A stretch of 64,000 bases of DNA, taken from positions 1,550,001 to 1,614,000 of the forward strand of contig NZ_AP014862.1 of assembly GCF_002355475.1 (NCBI RefSeq), given 5' to 3'. Under the pieces are notes generated by a model. The model was not told the origin of the DNA. It saw only the letters and a program-made list of their open reading frames with translations, and ran no database searches. The translations under genes were made by a program, and so were the position numbers. Shown piece by piece: positions 63,400 through 64,000 of the stretch; within the stretch, counting starts at the first letter, position 1, and every line of letters begins with the position of its first letter. This DNA comes from Pseudomonas furukawaii. GTDB lineage: Bacteria > Pseudomonadota > Gammaproteobacteria > Pseudomonadales > Pseudomonadaceae.

Positions 63400-64000
63400 A
63401 TGACAACCCAATCCCCCATCATCGGCATCGACGTGGCCAAGGACAGCCTGAGCCTGTATCGCGCCGACCTGGACCAGTACTGCACCCTGGACAATGACGC
63501 CCGCAGCATCCGCGCCTGGCTGAAGACGCTCCCCGGCGACTGTGCCTTGGCAGTGGAAGCCACCAGCACCTATCACGTGCAGCTCGTCGACCTGGCCCAT
63601 GCGCGTGGTCATCGCCTCTATGTCATTGATGGCTATCGCCTGAGCAATTACCGCAAGGGCATCGGTGGCCGCATCAAGACCGACGCCAGCGATGCCCGTC
63701 TACTGGCCCGTTATCTGGCCCACGAACAGGCCCAACTGCGGGTCTGGCAACCCGCCGGCAAGGCTTACCGGCTGCTGCAAAGCCTGCTGCGACGCCGGGC
63801 GACGCTGATCCGCAGTGCCACGGCGCTGCGCCAGAGCTTTGGCCATGACACCCAGTTCAAGGTGTCGATGAAAGCGGCGCTCAGCTCCCTCAAGCGCCTG
63901 GAGCAGCGCCTCGATCAGGACATTGCCCAGGCCTTGAAGGACGCTGGCCTAGCCGAGCAGGCCAAGCGTTGCCGGGCCATTGAAGGCATCGGCCCGCTAA
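63400..64000 (+). CDS. IS110-family transposase (partial, C-terminus outside window)
   Basis: The first 200 residues of a DEDD recombinase. MTTQSPIIGIDVAKDSL gives the first catalytic Asp (residue 11), VEATSTYH the Glu, and KTDASDARLLARYL the paired Asp residues of the RuvC-like domain. The Tnp_20 serine-containing domain should follow past the window edge. ATG 63400 lies 25 nt after the closing stem of the candidate bridge RNA. It works with that RNA in DNA recombination. Confidence 0.92.
   Translation, partial: MTTQSPIIGIDVAKDSLSLYRADLDQYCTLDNDARSIRAWLKTLPGDCALAVEATSTYHVQLVDLAHARGHRLYVIDGYRLSNYRKGIGGRIKTDASDARLLARYLAHEQAQLRVWQPAGKAYRLLQSLLRRRATLIRSATALRQSFGHDTQFKVSMKAALSSLKRLEQRLDQDIAQALKDAGLAEQAKRCRAIEGIGPL

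Larger units (their letters stand above)
63188..64000 (+). mobile_element. IS110-family insertion sequence (left part; right end outside window)
   Basis: It begins at the REP break point near 63188, has a leader of about 212 bp without a gene, and then the transposase. There are no inverted terminal repeats, as expected for IS110. Several Pseudomonas IS110-family elements are known to insert into REP sequences, and this copy fits that habit. Confidence 0.85.

Overview
The window comes from a high-GC gammaproteobacterium of the Pseudomonas lineage, probably an environmental species of the resinovorans/otitidis type; that name is an inference from gene content only. The clearest sign is the block from about 26.3 to 43.3 kb (phaJ1-like hydratase, hydrolase, fadD2, fadD1, hrpA, DUF3087 gene, HIT gene, FabH-like synthase, ECF sigma factor, zinc-finger partner, OprP/OprO-like porin). 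As I recall, it follows the P. aeruginosa PA3302 to PA3279 neighbourhood closely.

1 to about 9.8 kb is an accessory island with visibly lower GC and different codon use. A cytochrome P450 and its ferredoxin reductase (cut by the window edge) point left. A divergent run encodes a glutamine-amidotransferase-like hydrolase, a KauB/PuuC-type aldehyde dehydrogenase, GabD, GabT and a second class III aminotransferase. Together they look like a pathway that oxidises an amine and funnels 4-carbon amino compounds to succinate. A terminator, a group II intron fragment and a broken LOTUS-domain gene mark the right edge.

9.8 to 26.3 kb holds regulators and transport: an AraC gene; a LysR gene with a 2-aminoethylphosphonate-type ABC transporter and FAD oxidoreductase; a tightly overlapping TetR/HlyD/ABC-2 export operon; an AaeB-type (FUSC/DUF1656/HlyD) efflux operon; and a PAS-LuxR regulator divergent from an MHS-family transporter with a perfect 20-bp palindrome between them.

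26.3 to 43.3 kb is the conserved lipid and housekeeping block. It contains a decapitated toxin behind an intact antitoxin and an in-frame palindromic repeat inside hrpA. 43.4 to 47.3 kb has a SRPBCC gene, an ECF42-type sigma factor with DGPF and SnoaL-like partner genes that share a promoter pattern, and a 107-bp tandem array. 47.4 to 54.8 kb is an AraC-controlled indole-type catabolic cluster (dienelactone hydrolase/SnoaL fusion, SDR, StyA-like monooxygenase, flavin reductase, outer-membrane protein), then a MITE-like element and a LysR gene.

54.8 to 64 kb carries a CigR-like gene, a glycine-rich secreted protein, the homogentisate genes fahA, hmgA and regulator hmgR, a metallopeptidase homologue without its zinc ligands, a CBS-domain histidine kinase with a double-receiver response regulator, two REP elements and the start of an IS110-family element. 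The non-coding leader of that element has the architecture of a bridge RNA whose putative guide matches the neighbouring REP.
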